Assembly: GCF_024199005.1 (NCBI RefSeq)
Contig: NZ_JANATA010000003.1
Span: forward strand, 86,450-150,449
Direction of reading: 5' to 3'
DNA: 64,000 nt
Origin: Opacimonas viscosa
GTDB lineage: Bacteria; Pseudomonadota; Gammaproteobacteria; Enterobacterales; Alteromonadaceae
Shown here: in pieces, positions 18,940 through 28,225 of the stretch
Layout of the letters: each line of letters begins with the position of its first letter
How positions within the stretch are numbered: the first letter of the stretch is position 1
Program-made: the position numbers and the translations under genes
Notes under the pieces: model-generated
Seen by the model: only the letters and a program-made list of their open reading frames with translations
Database searches by the model: none
Told to the model about the DNA's origin: nothing

Positions 18940-19291
18940 CTATGGACATTCTCCAAATAAAATAAATCATGAGTCCAAAAAATCAACGTAATGTATGCTA
19001 CTGAGAACTCTTAAAAAACAATATATTTGATGCTTAGTGTAGGCGTGTTGTGTTAATTTTTGGTGACACAAATATAATATTAGCTAAATTATTCTCGTAC
19101 TACTAGCATTGTGTAAGGTTGTTTTGCTAAAAGAAGCCTTCTAAAAGACAAATCAAATTTCAACCTTTTTTGTCCGAGCGGTAATTCTTGTGTATTATCT
19201 ATTGCAGATGCTTTAAAACGTCAGTGTATCAGTTTGCAACGCTAGACATTTGTGAAGTAGTCGTTTGCAAAAAAGTGAAAGAAGGGTACTG
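18940..19291. other. Divergent intergenic region ppk / oxyR
   Basis: This 352-base gap separates leftward ppk from rightward oxyR. It is AT-rich. A perfect TATAAT stands at 19073-19078 on the plus strand, but without a well-spaced -35. No ORF with a ribosome site, RNA gene or known operator was found. Confidence 0.6.
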
Positions 19292-20200
19292 ATGCGTTTT
19301 CCAAACTTAAAACATTTACACTACCTGGTTGTATTATTTGAAGAACAACATTTTCATAAAGCTGCAGCACGTTGTTTTATTGGCCAATCCACATTGAGTG
19401 CGGCGATCCAAAATTTAGAAGAGCAATGTGCGCAACAAATTCTTGAGCGAGATAATAAACAATTTGTTTTTACCGGTTTTGGTGTGGAATTAGTTGCTCA
19501 AGCCAGACAACTCTTGGAGCATGCCGAAGATGTTTCGAACTTTGCGAATACAGGTGGTGATTGGCAGAAATCTACTGTATTACTTGGGACTATTCCGACG
19601 ATAGCACCGTTTATTTTTAGTGATTTACTGAATCGCGTCCAAGCTGAATATCCAGATTTACAGATTAAATTGACGGAAGATACTTCTGAAAACCTCGTAC
19701 GCAAACTCCAAGATGGTCAGCTAGATTGCATTATCTTAGCTTTACCGTTTGCTACGCCAGGGTGCACTCAGCGCTTGTTAGGGAATGACCCATTTTATCT
19801 CGTAGGCACCCAAGCGAATATAAGCTTGTTACCTGAACCATTTGTATACAGTCATCTCCCTCAAGACAGTGTGTATTTATTGCATGCTGAACACTGCATG
19901 ACTGAGCATGCGGTAAGTGCTTGTCAGTTAGCATTCCAAGAACAGGTGAATTCACTTGCAGCATCCAGTATTTTTACCTTGGTACAAATGGCCCAAAACC
20001 AAGGTGGATTTACTTTTGTCCCAGAACTCGCAAAACGCAGTGGTATTCTAGATAATACCAACCTAGTAGTGAAACAAGGTGCACCGGATGCTTATCGTGA
20101 AATAGCCTTGGTCTGGCGTAAAACTTCGCGTCGTTTACCACTGTATAACGGTTTAGCAGTCCTTTTACAAAAGCTAATGCCGGTGCCATTGGCAGAATAA
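19292..20200 (+). CDS. oxyR: Hydrogen peroxide-sensing LysR-type regulator OxyR
   Basis: A 302-residue LysR-type regulator with an N-terminal winged helix (NLKHLHYLVVLFEEQHFHKA, then STLSAAIQNLEE). The redox pair is visible: C202 in AEHCMTEHA and C211 in VSACQLAF, nine residues apart as are C199 and C208 of E. coli OxyR. That spacing is the main basis for the call. OxyR turns on catalase and peroxidase genes when peroxide makes the disulfide. I chose ATG 19292 (MRFPNLKHLH) because GAAGGG precedes it and LysR proteins begin there; an in-frame TTG at 19265 would add nine residues. No catalase or Dps gene is nearby. Confidence 0.88.
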   Translation: MRFPNLKHLHYLVVLFEEQHFHKAAARCFIGQSTLSAAIQNLEEQCAQQILERDNKQFVFTGFGVELVAQARQLLEHAEDVSNFANTGGDWQKSTVLLGTIPTIAPFIFSDLLNRVQAEYPDLQIKLTEDTSENLVRKLQDGQLDCIILALPFATPGCTQRLLGNDPFYLVGTQANISLLPEPFVYSHLPQDSVYLLHAEHCMTEHAVSACQLAFQEQVNSLAASSIFTLVQMAQNQGGFTFVPELAKRSGILDNTNLVVKQGAPDAYREIALVWRKTSRRLPLYNGLAVLLQKLMPVPLAE

Positions 20201-20269
20201 AAGTATACTTCCGTTTAATATCTAAATATTGCCTCGTTATCTATAATTTTAGATAACTAGGGGAATATC

Positions 20270-21802
20270 ATGTTTATTGAAAGAAGTTATGTTCAGGAGC
20301 ACTTACATAACACATCGAGTGGCTTACAATTTTCGTTTACGGATGCATTGATCCGGGATCTTGAGCAATCAACCGTCGATGTGACGATGTTGATCCGAGG
20401 CTCAGGGTTTGGAATTTGTTTGAAACAACATGGCCAACTTACGACTGTCGCGTCTTCCAGTGCGATGCTAGCACAAGTGAACCCTAACCAGTTCTACACT
20501 CAACAGACCTTAGAAAACGCACGAGTCACAGAGATCATGATGCCCTTTGGCATGGTTGGTCAGTATGCATTGCCGGAAAACTTTAAAATTATTATCCATT
20601 ATTTCATCGGTATGCCTATTTTTTTGAATACTGGAGAGTGTGTTGGATGTATTTTTGCTTTGAGCGATAAACACGCTTCACTGTCAGAAAAAGAAAAAAC
20701 CATGTTGCAGATTATTGCTCAGAACATTGGGCTTAAATTAGATGTGGCAGCTTCAGAACAAACCGAGGTTTTGCATCATAAAACTTTTCAGTTTCTGTTT
20801 AATCATTTTGAAGAAGCGGTTTTTATAAAAAACGAACGTTTTGAAATTGTGTTCGCCAATGAAGCTTTCCTGTCGTTATACCCAGAAGACCAAAGATCAC
20901 AAGTTATTGGGTATACCACATTAGAAAAATATTCCCCTGAAGAGGTCGAAGTGTTTGTCCAAGATGACCGAGATGCTTTTCGTGACGGGCAAAAGTCGGT
21001 CATCGAAAAAATTTCGTTTCCGAATGGTAAAATACGCACAATGCGCACCAGTAAATCCCGTTTTGAGTTTGCTGGGCAAACCTATATTTTAGGGATTGCC
21101 GCGGACATTACAGAAGAATTACAGTTACAAAAAGCATTGAGTTTATCGACTCGTGATCTACGCATGTTATCCAACCTCGCGATGCAAGATTTGCACAAAC
21201 CTTTAGATAAAATTCAACGCCTAGCGTTTTACGTAAAAGAGGATACTGAAGGATTATTAGATAGTACCTCTATTGGACAATTGAGTGAAATTCAAGACCG
21301 CTGTATAGGCATTAGCCAGTACTTGTCTGCATTAGGCTCTTATACGAAATCTTACAGTGATATAGAAGAATGCTCGCAGTTTAACTTGGCAAACATAGTA
21401 GAAGAAACCATGGGGTTGATTAATTTACCTGCAAGTATGCGTATATTTATGTCGCATGGTGAGATAAATATACCTAAAATTTCACTACAAATTATTCTCA
21501 TGCAGTTAGTTAACAACAGCATCATTCACAGCCAGAACACCTTGAACACCATCAAGATAACCTTTGAAAAGGAGAAATTTGGTACCGTTATACATATTTG
21601 TGATACTGGTAGAGGCTTTTCCGAAGCTGCTTTGGCCAGGGTTGAAAAGTATATCGAAGGTGATGCAGAAGAGTCTTTTCAATTACTAGAAGGAAAAGGC
21701 TTGGCTATCGTAAGTAATCTTGTGCGTCTGTACAACGCTAATTTATTAGTAGATAGTAAGCCAACGACTGGTGCTAGAGTTTCTATTTTTTGGCCTAATT
21801 AA
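20270..21802 (+). CDS. GAF-PAS histidine-kinase-like protein lacking the phospho-acceptor histidine
   Basis: A 510-residue soluble protein with no membrane span. Residues about 1-165 look like a GAF domain, and 170-290 are a PAS domain (HFEEAVFIKNERFEIVFANE ... GIAADITEE). A dimerisation helix region and an HATPase domain follow, with N-box LVNNSIIHS, G1 DTGRGFS and G2 GKGLAIV. In the dimerisation helix, relatives read S-H-D-L-x-x-P-L, but here the site reads A-M-Q306-D-L-H309-K-P-L, so the usual phosphate-accepting His is Gln. It could be a pseudo-kinase, a partner of another kinase or a sensor without phosphotransfer. No response regulator adjoins it. The start has GGGGAATATC before it. Confidence 0.78.
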   Translation: MFIERSYVQEHLHNTSSGLQFSFTDALIRDLEQSTVDVTMLIRGSGFGICLKQHGQLTTVASSSAMLAQVNPNQFYTQQTLENARVTEIMMPFGMVGQYALPENFKIIIHYFIGMPIFLNTGECVGCIFALSDKHASLSEKEKTMLQIIAQNIGLKLDVAASEQTEVLHHKTFQFLFNHFEEAVFIKNERFEIVFANEAFLSLYPEDQRSQVIGYTTLEKYSPEEVEVFVQDDRDAFRDGQKSVIEKISFPNGKIRTMRTSKSRFEFAGQTYILGIAADITEELQLQKALSLSTRDLRMLSNLAMQDLHKPLDKIQRLAFYVKEDTEGLLDSTSIGQLSEIQDRCIGISQYLSALGSYTKSYSDIEECSQFNLANIVEETMGLINLPASMRIFMSHGEINIPKISLQIILMQLVNNSIIHSQNTLNTIKITFEKEKFGTVIHICDTGRGFSEAALARVEKYIEGDAEESFQLLEGKGLAIVSNLVRLYNANLLVDSKPTTGARVSIFWPN

Positions 21803-21913
21803 TCGTGTGACGCGCGATGAACCATTGAATAAGTTGTTCTTAATAGCATTTCGACTAACATTTTTTGTTAAATCGATGTAAGCTAAAAAAATAACAACGT
21901 GAAGGTTATCTCA

Positions 21914-23038
21914 ATGTCCATAGACGTCAGAATTACAGGCTCAGGTTTATTTACGCCAAAGTATAAAATTACGAATGAAGAATTAGTAGAAAGTTACAAT
22001 GCTTACGCTGATAAGTTTAATGCTGAAAATGCAGCTGCTATTGAGGCGGGTGAAGTAGCCGCTAAGCCTCATTCTAGTGCTGAGTTTATCGCTAAAGCTT
22101 CTGGTATTAAATCGCGTTATATTTACGCCAAAGAAGGCGCCCTTGATTTAGATAGAATGCGCCCCCTGATCGCCCCAAGATCTGATGATGAATTGTCCCA
22201 CCAAGCTGAAATAGCCGTTGATGCAGCTAAAAAAGCCATGCAAGCAGCACATAAGTCTGCGGCTGATATCGATGTAGTGATCGTCTCATGTGCTTATACC
22301 GAAAGAGCTTATCCGGCCGTTGCGATTGAAGTTCAGGCTGAGTTGGGTATTCGTGGCTTTGCTTTTGATATGTTAGTGGCTTGTTCTGCTGCAACTTTCG
22401 GTATGCATCGCGCATATGAGATGCTCGCTGCCGGGACCGCAAAAACGGTATTGGTGATTAACCCAGAATTGGTTTCTCCACAGGTCAATTATACAGATCG
22501 TGACTCGCACTTTATTTTTGGTGATGTGGCAACGGCGGTTATTTTAGAAAAGGGCGAAACTGCGACTTCTGAACATCAATATCAAGTCTTATCGACCAAA
22601 GCGGTTACCCAATTTTCAAATAATATTCGTTCTAATTTTAGTTACTTAAATCATGCTACCGATCTAGCACCCTATGCGGCTGACATGCTATTTCACCAAG
22701 AAGGCCGTAAAGTATTTAAAGAAGTCTGCCCGATGGCTGCTGAGCATATTGAAACTCACCTACAAGCACATTCACTCACTCCAACCGATGTGACAAAGTG
22801 GTTTTTACATCAAGCAAATATCAATATGAATACATTGATTTGTAAAAAGTTACTCGGGCGGATGGCGGAACAGTCAGAAGCGCCGATAGTATTAGATGAA
22901 TACGCAAATACGGCATCGGCAGGTTCGGTGATAGCATTTAATTTGCATCACGCCTCTATGCAATCAGGTGACTATTCAATTCTATGTTCATTTGGTGCAG
23001 GATACTCGATAGGCAGTTTAGTTCTGCAGAAGATATAA
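21914..23038 (+). CDS. Beta-ketoacyl-ACP synthase III-like (FabH family, PA3286 type)
   Basis: A 374-residue thiolase-fold condensing enzyme. The catalytic triad is visible as C157 (LVACSAATFGM), H299 (FLHQANINM) and N332 (YANTASAGS). Length and the opening VRITGSGLFTPKYKITNEEL with the FNAENAAAIEAGEV insert place it with the longer FabH-like proteins of Pseudomonas PA3286 type, which use octanoyl-CoA from fatty acid breakdown, and not with the 317-residue housekeeping FabH. That subfamily assignment is from memory. The ATG at 21914 has GAAGG eight bases before it; the GTG at 21899 is less likely. No other fatty acid gene is nearby. Confidence 0.85.
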   Translation: MSIDVRITGSGLFTPKYKITNEELVESYNAYADKFNAENAAAIEAGEVAAKPHSSAEFIAKASGIKSRYIYAKEGALDLDRMRPLIAPRSDDELSHQAEIAVDAAKKAMQAAHKSAADIDVVIVSCAYTERAYPAVAIEVQAELGIRGFAFDMLVACSAATFGMHRAYEMLAAGTAKTVLVINPELVSPQVNYTDRDSHFIFGDVATAVILEKGETATSEHQYQVLSTKAVTQFSNNIRSNFSYLNHATDLAPYAADMLFHQEGRKVFKEVCPMAAEHIETHLQAHSLTPTDVTKWFLHQANINMNTLICKKLLGRMAEQSEAPIVLDEYANTASAGSVIAFNLHHASMQSGDYSILCSFGAGYSIGSLVLQKI

Positions 23039-23185
23039 CGCACGGCAAGAAGAACAATGCTGGAGATGCAGACCATACCAAAAGTAGGTTATTTCTGGCG
23101 TATGTACGACGTCTGTTAGCACGATTCAGTATTGACAAAGGGCGTAGGATGCACTGAGTTTAAGTTTATAACATAAAGGTCAAGG

Positions 23186-25204
23186 ATGATTGCAAATATC
23201 GGCTTTAGTATAGCTAGTATGGGGTACTTGTTACTCTTGCTGTTACTGTTTACTATTCGCAAAAAAACGACGGCAACCTATTTACTCATATGTGCAGTAG
23301 TGACCACGATCGTTTGGTCTTTACAATATAATTTGTGGTTATTTCCTAGTCCTTCTTTAGCACAATACCTATTTTTTGAAACGATTAAACAAATATCTTG
23401 GCTGGTATTTCTTTGTGCTGCAATTCACAATCAATTTGGCCGATTTTTAGATGTGTTGCGGCAACGATCAACATTAATCGCATTATTTTTCCCACTAATC
23501 GCCATGTTGGGGATCTTTATTCCTAGCATACCTATGGATTGGTTGTTTTTATTACAAACGATATTAGCACTCGTCATGCTGTTGTATATCGAAGTGCTCA
23601 TTCGCCAAGCTGGCGAACAACGCTGGGCTTTTAAACCCTTAGTGTTATACCTTGGGGTCATCAGCGTATTTGATTTCGTTATTTATGCCAATGCGACAAT
23701 GGTTACTTACTTAGACGTGAATTTCATTGCTGCCAAAGGGTATATTTATGCTGGGCTCTTACCTTTATTAGTACTGGCTACAAGGCGCATGCAGCATTGG
23801 GGGATCAAGATATTTATCTCTAGAGAAATCGTTCTGCATTCGACGTTATTAACTGTCGCTGGTTTATATTTATTTGTTATGGCAAGTGCCGGCTATGTCA
23901 TCCGCTACTTTGGTGGGGATTGGTCAATGACAGTACAAGTTATATTACTGGTATTATCCTTGGTGTTATTAGGCACATTGATGCTCTCCACTCAGTTTAG
24001 AACTAAGATGAAAGTATTCATTACTAAAAACTTTTTCGCTAATCAATTTGATTATCGAGAGCAGTGGATTGAATTAACGAATCATTTAGCCGTCGCTGAA
24101 AATACCTTAAATGATGTGTACAAAACCGCATTAACCGGTTTAATAAAAGCAGTCAAATATGATGCAGGATTACTGGTAAAAACCCAAGGGAATGACTTTA
24201 CAATAGTTGCACAACATCATACATCCAAGCCATCGAGTTTGGAGAAGGATGTTATCGAACAAAGTATTATTTTTTGTCGAAACAAACCTTGGTTAATTGA
24301 TTTAAGTGAACTTTTGACTAGGCCTGAAAATTACCACGGTTTGGCACTGAATCCTCAAGTGGGCAAATTAACCCCCTACCAATTTATCTTACCTATCTAT
24401 AAAGAAAATCAGCTTTGGGGCCTGGCAATTCTACAAGCTGATAGTGCGGAAAAAAGAGAGTTAAACTGGGAGTTGCGCGACTATTTAAACGCTGTACTTG
24501 CTCAAGTATCTAATTTTTTATTGCATTATGAAGCAGCAAATGTGGTGGCAGAAAATGCTCAATTTGCTGCATTTAGTCGTATGTCAGCTTTTGTTGTTCA
24601 TGACCTAAAGAATGTATTAGCACAGATAGATATGATTTTAGCCAATGCGCAGCAGCACCGAGATAATCCAGAGTTTGTCGATGATACGTTTGAAACACTT
24701 GGGCACACTCAGACGCGAATGCACAAAATGTTGAGTCAATTAACTGAAAAACAAATCAGTGCTGAAGATGCTCAACAGTCTGTCCAGTTGTCAACTATAC
24801 TTAAAAAGTTGATAGAGCAAAAATGCGCAACATTAACCCCGCTCCCCCAACTTATCGTGTTGAGCGAAGCTGAGGTTCGTTGTAGTGCAGATAAAATAGA
24901 AACGGTTTTTTATCATCTTATCAGTAACGCGCAGCAAGCAACCTCAGCCCAGGGGAGTGTGCAAGTCACTTTGGAGATAAAAAATACCGACATGCAGGTG
25001 GTGTTACAAGATACAGGACATGGGATGTCCCAAGCATTTATTGAAGAACGTTTATTTAAACCCTTTGATACAACAAAAGGAAATGCTGGAATGGGAATTG
25101 GTGCGTATGACGCCAAACAATACATTGCAGAATTAGGCGGTAGTATTAAAGTAGAAAGTATTGTTGATAAAGGCTCTACTTTTACCATTATTCTGCCGAT
25201 ATAA
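23186..25204 (+). CDS. prsK: PEP-CTERM system sensor histidine kinase PrsK
   Basis: A 672-residue kinase. The first 270 residues are strongly hydrophobic with about eight membrane spans, then a GAF domain (about 300-450, GLLVKTQGNDFTIVAQHH ... FILPIYKENQLWGLAILQ). The phospho-acceptor H472 lies in VVHDLKNVLAQIDM, and the HATPase domain has N-box HLISNAQQAT, DTGHGMS and GAGIG-like GMGIGAYDAKQY. This architecture, with prsR directly after it (30 bases), is that of the PrsK/PrsR pair which controls PEP-CTERM/exosortase genes and exopolysaccharide in many Gram-negative bacteria. The exosortase (xrtA) is not in the window. The signal is unknown. Confidence 0.88.
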   Translation: MIANIGFSIASMGYLLLLLLLFTIRKKTTATYLLICAVVTTIVWSLQYNLWLFPSPSLAQYLFFETIKQISWLVFLCAAIHNQFGRFLDVLRQRSTLIALFFPLIAMLGIFIPSIPMDWLFLLQTILALVMLLYIEVLIRQAGEQRWAFKPLVLYLGVISVFDFVIYANATMVTYLDVNFIAAKGYIYAGLLPLLVLATRRMQHWGIKIFISREIVLHSTLLTVAGLYLFVMASAGYVIRYFGGDWSMTVQVILLVLSLVLLGTLMLSTQFRTKMKVFITKNFFANQFDYREQWIELTNHLAVAENTLNDVYKTALTGLIKAVKYDAGLLVKTQGNDFTIVAQHHTSKPSSLEKDVIEQSIIFCRNKPWLIDLSELLTRPENYHGLALNPQVGKLTPYQFILPIYKENQLWGLAILQADSAEKRELNWELRDYLNAVLAQVSNFLLHYEAANVVAENAQFAAFSRMSAFVVHDLKNVLAQIDMILANAQQHRDNPEFVDDTFETLGHTQTRMHKMLSQLTEKQISAEDAQQSVQLSTILKKLIEQKCATLTPLPQLIVLSEAEVRCSADKIETVFYHLISNAQQATSAQGSVQVTLEIKNTDMQVVLQDTGHGMSQAFIEERLFKPFDTTKGNAGMGIGAYDAKQYIAELGGSIKVESIVDKGSTFTIILPI

Positions 25205-25234
25205 AGTTATTGCACGATTATTCAAGGAAGAAAT

Positions 25235-26593
25235 ATGAGCAAAGTTCTCGTGGTAGATGACGATTTGGGGATCCAGAAACAGTTAAAATGGTGTTTAACT
25301 GATTTTGATGTTGTGTATGCCGACGACCGCGCATCTGCGATCAACCAACTGAGACGTTTCGAGCCCGCTGTGGTAACGCTGGATTTAGGTTTGCCACCTG
25401 ACCCGACTAATGCCTCAGAAGGACTCAAGACACTTGAGGAAATCTTAGCATTATCACCACATACCAAAGTCATTGTAGTGACGGGTAATAATGATAAAGA
25501 AAATGCCTTGCAAGCTATAGATCTGGGTGCATACGACTTTTACCAAAAACCGATCGACTCTGACACTATGAAGATCCTGGTGTCTAGGGCCTTGCATGTA
25601 TCGAGTTTAGAATCTGAAAACCGTAAGTTGTTACAAGCTCGGCCGGCCATGGGACGAATAGTCGGCACGTCTGAATCTATACAAGCTGTCAGTCGTCGCG
25701 CTGAAAAAATTGCTAAAACAGATATTTCTACGTTATTGCTGGGCGAAAGTGGCACGGGAAAAGAGGTTTTTGCGCGTTCAATCCATGAAGCATCACCTAG
25801 AGCAGATAAAGCATTTGTTGCGATAAACTGTGCCTCGATCCCAGAAAACTTATTAGAAAGTGAGTTGTTCGGCTATGAAAAAGGGGCATTTACAGGGGCG
25901 AATAAAACCACTTTAGGTAAGATTGAAACGGCTCAAGGCGGTACATTGTTCCTCGATGAGATCGGTGATATGCCAATCGGTTTACAGGCCAAAATGTTAC
26001 GTTTTCTGCAAGAACGAGTGATTGAACGGGTCGGTGGACGCAGTGAAATTCCAGTTGATATTCGAGTTGTGTGTGCAACGCATAGAAACCTACAAACAAT
26101 GGTCGCTGAAGAGACATTTCGTGAAGATTTATTTTATCGTGTAGGTGAGATGGTCATAGAAATACCACCATTGAAAGAACGTGATAAAGATGTCGTGTTG
26201 TTAGCAAAAACATTTTTAGCACAGTATGCAGAAGACTTTAATAGCAAGGTTAAAGGCTTTAGTGATAACGCGATTCAAGCGATGCTAGAACATCATTGGC
26301 CTGGCAATATTCGTGAACTACAGAATAAACTGAAGTCTGCGGTTATTTTGGCAGAAGGAACAATGATTCAAGCGTCAGATTTGTCTTTACGCGTATCGGG
26401 TGAAACAGCAGAGCAAGAAGTATTTAATTTACGAAGCGTTAGAGAAGAAGCTGAGTCTCGGGCAATCCGTCGAGCATATAACCAAGTGGACGGAAATATT
26501 TCAAAAACAGCAGAGTTACTCGGTGTTACACGTCCTACTTTGTACTCTTTGATTGATAAATATTCATTAGAGGATTTAAAAACAAGCGCATAA
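25235..26593 (+). CDS. prsR: Sigma-54-dependent response regulator PrsR (PEP-CTERM system)
   Basis: A 452-residue NtrC-family activator. The receiver domain has acidic residues VVDDD (8-10), phospho-acceptor D50 in TLDLGLPPD and the PrsR-like DPTNASEG insertion. The AAA+ domain has Walker A GESGTGKEVFARSI, the sigma-54 contact loop GAFTGA in YEKGAFTGANK, and Walker B GGTLFLDEIGD. The C-terminal Fis-type helix-turn-helix is NISKTAELLGVTRPTLYSL. PrsK should phosphorylate D50, and the protein then opens sigma-54 promoters of PEP-CTERM protein genes. It is 30 bases after prsK and 40 bases before a secreted hydrolase that may be in the same operon. Confidence 0.92.
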   Translation: MSKVLVVDDDLGIQKQLKWCLTDFDVVYADDRASAINQLRRFEPAVVTLDLGLPPDPTNASEGLKTLEEILALSPHTKVIVVTGNNDKENALQAIDLGAYDFYQKPIDSDTMKILVSRALHVSSLESENRKLLQARPAMGRIVGTSESIQAVSRRAEKIAKTDISTLLLGESGTGKEVFARSIHEASPRADKAFVAINCASIPENLLESELFGYEKGAFTGANKTTLGKIETAQGGTLFLDEIGDMPIGLQAKMLRFLQERVIERVGGRSEIPVDIRVVCATHRNLQTMVAEETFREDLFYRVGEMVIEIPPLKERDKDVVLLAKTFLAQYAEDFNSKVKGFSDNAIQAMLEHHWPGNIRELQNKLKSAVILAEGTMIQASDLSLRVSGETAEQEVFNLRSVREEAESRAIRRAYNQVDGNISKTAELLGVTRPTLYSLIDKYSLEDLKTSA

Positions 26594-26633
26594 GCAGTAT
26601 GCTTCAAGAATAATATTGTGTTGTGAGGACAGC

Positions 26634-27770
26634 ATGCACCGTTTCTTGAAGCATATACAAAAAATGATTTTATTCGTCAGTGTGTTGGGGTGTTTTGTGA
26701 CCCAGGCAGACACTGTCGCGTTAAACAATCTAGAAGCAGTTTACGCAGATTCGTTGACATTGACCGAATGTGAGCAAAACGAGGCTGCTTTTTCTACGCT
26801 AAACATCTCAAACTTAGTTCCCACTCTTACGTCAAACAACGCAAGTATTACAGCACCTTCCTTGATCCGTTATTGCGCAACACAATTACGCAATCCAGGT
26901 AATGCTCCCTTTGTGTTGTATCATGGGCATTCGACTCGTGGGGTAGTGGTTTTGTTTCACGGCTTGAGTGATTCCCCCTTTTATATGGAGTCGATTGCAC
27001 AAGCTGCTTTCACAGCTGGCTACAATGTCGTAGTCGGTTTACTTCCCGGACATGGTTTGCGAGAAAATGCGTTGGCCGTATTACATGATGCAAATTTGAA
27101 AAGTATTTGGCGTCAACATGTCGCACAAGTCATCCACGCTGCAAAACCACTGGGGCAGGACTTGATTTTGGGTGGTTTCTCAACTGGAGGCGCATTAGTG
27201 ACAGACTATGCGTTACAAAATAGTTCTGAGGTGACGGGGGTGGCTTTATTCTCTGGGGCCTTACGTTTACCACCTAATGCTGAGGCATTGACCAAGTTTC
27301 CTTTCGCTAAATACATTGCGCAGTGGACTGAGTTATCTTACCAAACCTCAGGGGCTAATCCCTTTAAGTATCCCAGTGTATCGAGTTATGCAGCTGGTGA
27401 ATTGATGGCTATCATTCGCGATATTCGACGTGTACTATCCAACAATCAGTCGCTTGATTTACCAATTTTTGTGGCACACTCCGAACATGATTGGGTGACG
27501 CCAATCGGTGGTGTAGAGGAATTAACTGCGAATGTGAATGGCGAACATACTTTCTTTAGGATCGCGAAATCTTTGGCAGTGTGTCATGACGCACTGCCTA
27601 TGAGTAGTGCTCAAATCCAACTCATTCCTCAGCCAGAGAAATTAACAACGGATAGTTGCAGTCAGAAAAAAGCAAATCCGGTGCATGCCAAGATGCTAGG
27701 GATGTTTGAATTTTTCTTAGTAAATCAATCTAGTACGTTTAACAATAACAATAACAATAATAATAATTAG
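26634..27770 (+). CDS. Secreted alpha/beta hydrolase with C-terminal poly-asparagine tail
   Basis: A 378-residue protein with an N-terminal signal peptide (MHRFLKHIQKMILFVSVLGC, cleaved near TQADT). The alpha/beta hydrolase core shows an oxyanion-loop VVLFHGLSDSPFYME, the nucleophile elbow G-F-S-T-G (ILGGFSTGGALV), and late acidic and His residues in VAHSEHDWVTPIGG and CHDALP. It is probably a serine esterase or lipase of the exported monoglyceride-lipase-like group; the substrate is unknown. The last nine codons are AAC/AAT repeats giving nine Asn. Start ATG 26634 follows GAGGA. It lies 40 bases after prsR and 12 bases before the next small membrane gene. Confidence 0.8.
   Translation: MHRFLKHIQKMILFVSVLGCFVTQADTVALNNLEAVYADSLTLTECEQNEAAFSTLNISNLVPTLTSNNASITAPSLIRYCATQLRNPGNAPFVLYHGHSTRGVVVLFHGLSDSPFYMESIAQAAFTAGYNVVVGLLPGHGLRENALAVLHDANLKSIWRQHVAQVIHAAKPLGQDLILGGFSTGGALVTDYALQNSSEVTGVALFSGALRLPPNAEALTKFPFAKYIAQWTELSYQTSGANPFKYPSVSSYAAGELMAIIRDIRRVLSNNQSLDLPIFVAHSEHDWVTPIGGVEELTANVNGEHTFFRIAKSLAVCHDALPMSSAQIQLIPQPEKLTTDSCSQKKANPVHAKMLGMFEFFLVNQSSTFNNNNNNNNN
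27741..27767 (+). repeat. AAC/AAT trinucleotide tract at the 3' end of the hydrolase gene
   Basis: Nine consecutive Asn codons (AAC AAT alternating, then AAT) directly before the stop. Trinucleotide change would alter tail length without shifting frame. Confidence 0.85.
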
Positions 27771-27782
27771 TAGGAGTTGGCT

Positions 27783-28052
27783 ATGCGTGGTTTTTTTTGG
27801 ATATTAATCGCTGTTTATATTTTCTTGTATTTCTATGCAGTGTATTTGTATGAAGAGTTTAGTGTTTGGTTGATTATCGCGCTATTAGTGGCTATCGCGA
27901 TCAGTTATTGGGTGCACAAGAATAAAGGGGCGTTAACTAAACAAGTCCATCATGTTGAAGTAGATACCCAACCCTTATCCTTATGGCAGTCACCCTTTCC
28001 TTACCTATTAATAGGCCTTGGTGCATTTTTGTTATGGTTTGTATTGTTGTGA
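27783..28052 (+). CDS. Small membrane protein (89 aa, hypothetical)
   Basis: A hydrophobic protein of 89 residues with three likely membrane spans: near 2-22 (GFFWILIAVYIFLYFYAVYL), near 26-43 (VWLIIALLVAIAISYWV) and near 72-89 (FPYLLIGLGAFLLWFVLL), with a short polar loop containing His and Asp between the second and third. No family is recognised. Start ATG 27783 follows TAGGAG. It is 12 bases after the hydrolase gene, so the two are likely co-transcribed with prsK-prsR. Confidence 0.6.
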   Translation: MRGFFWILIAVYIFLYFYAVYLYEEFSVWLIIALLVAIAISYWVHKNKGALTKQVHHVEVDTQPLSLWQSPFPYLLIGLGAFLLWFVLL

Positions 28053-28199
28053 AGCGTGATTAAATTTCACTGTTTTGTATGCTTTTTAAGCATTGCATTC
28101 AGAAAGATATTCCCTAAATACAGAAAATATCACAACTTTTTAACAAGTTAATTTATCAGATGACTTGAATACGGATTCTTAGTTACTATATAGATAGTT

Positions 28200-28205
28200 T
28201 ATAAT
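28200..28205 (+). promoter_or_regulatory. Candidate -10 element for the sapC-like gene
   Basis: A perfect TATAAT at 28200-28205, 20 bases before the ATG, with a poor -35 (TTCTTA at 28176-28181, 18-base spacing). Weak support overall. Confidence 0.3.
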
Positions 28206-28225
28206 TACAAAAATTAGAGAGCAAC

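Noticed and set aside
18940..19291. Pho box upstream of ppk
   Set aside because: No CTGTCAT-like direct repeats at 11-base spacing were found.
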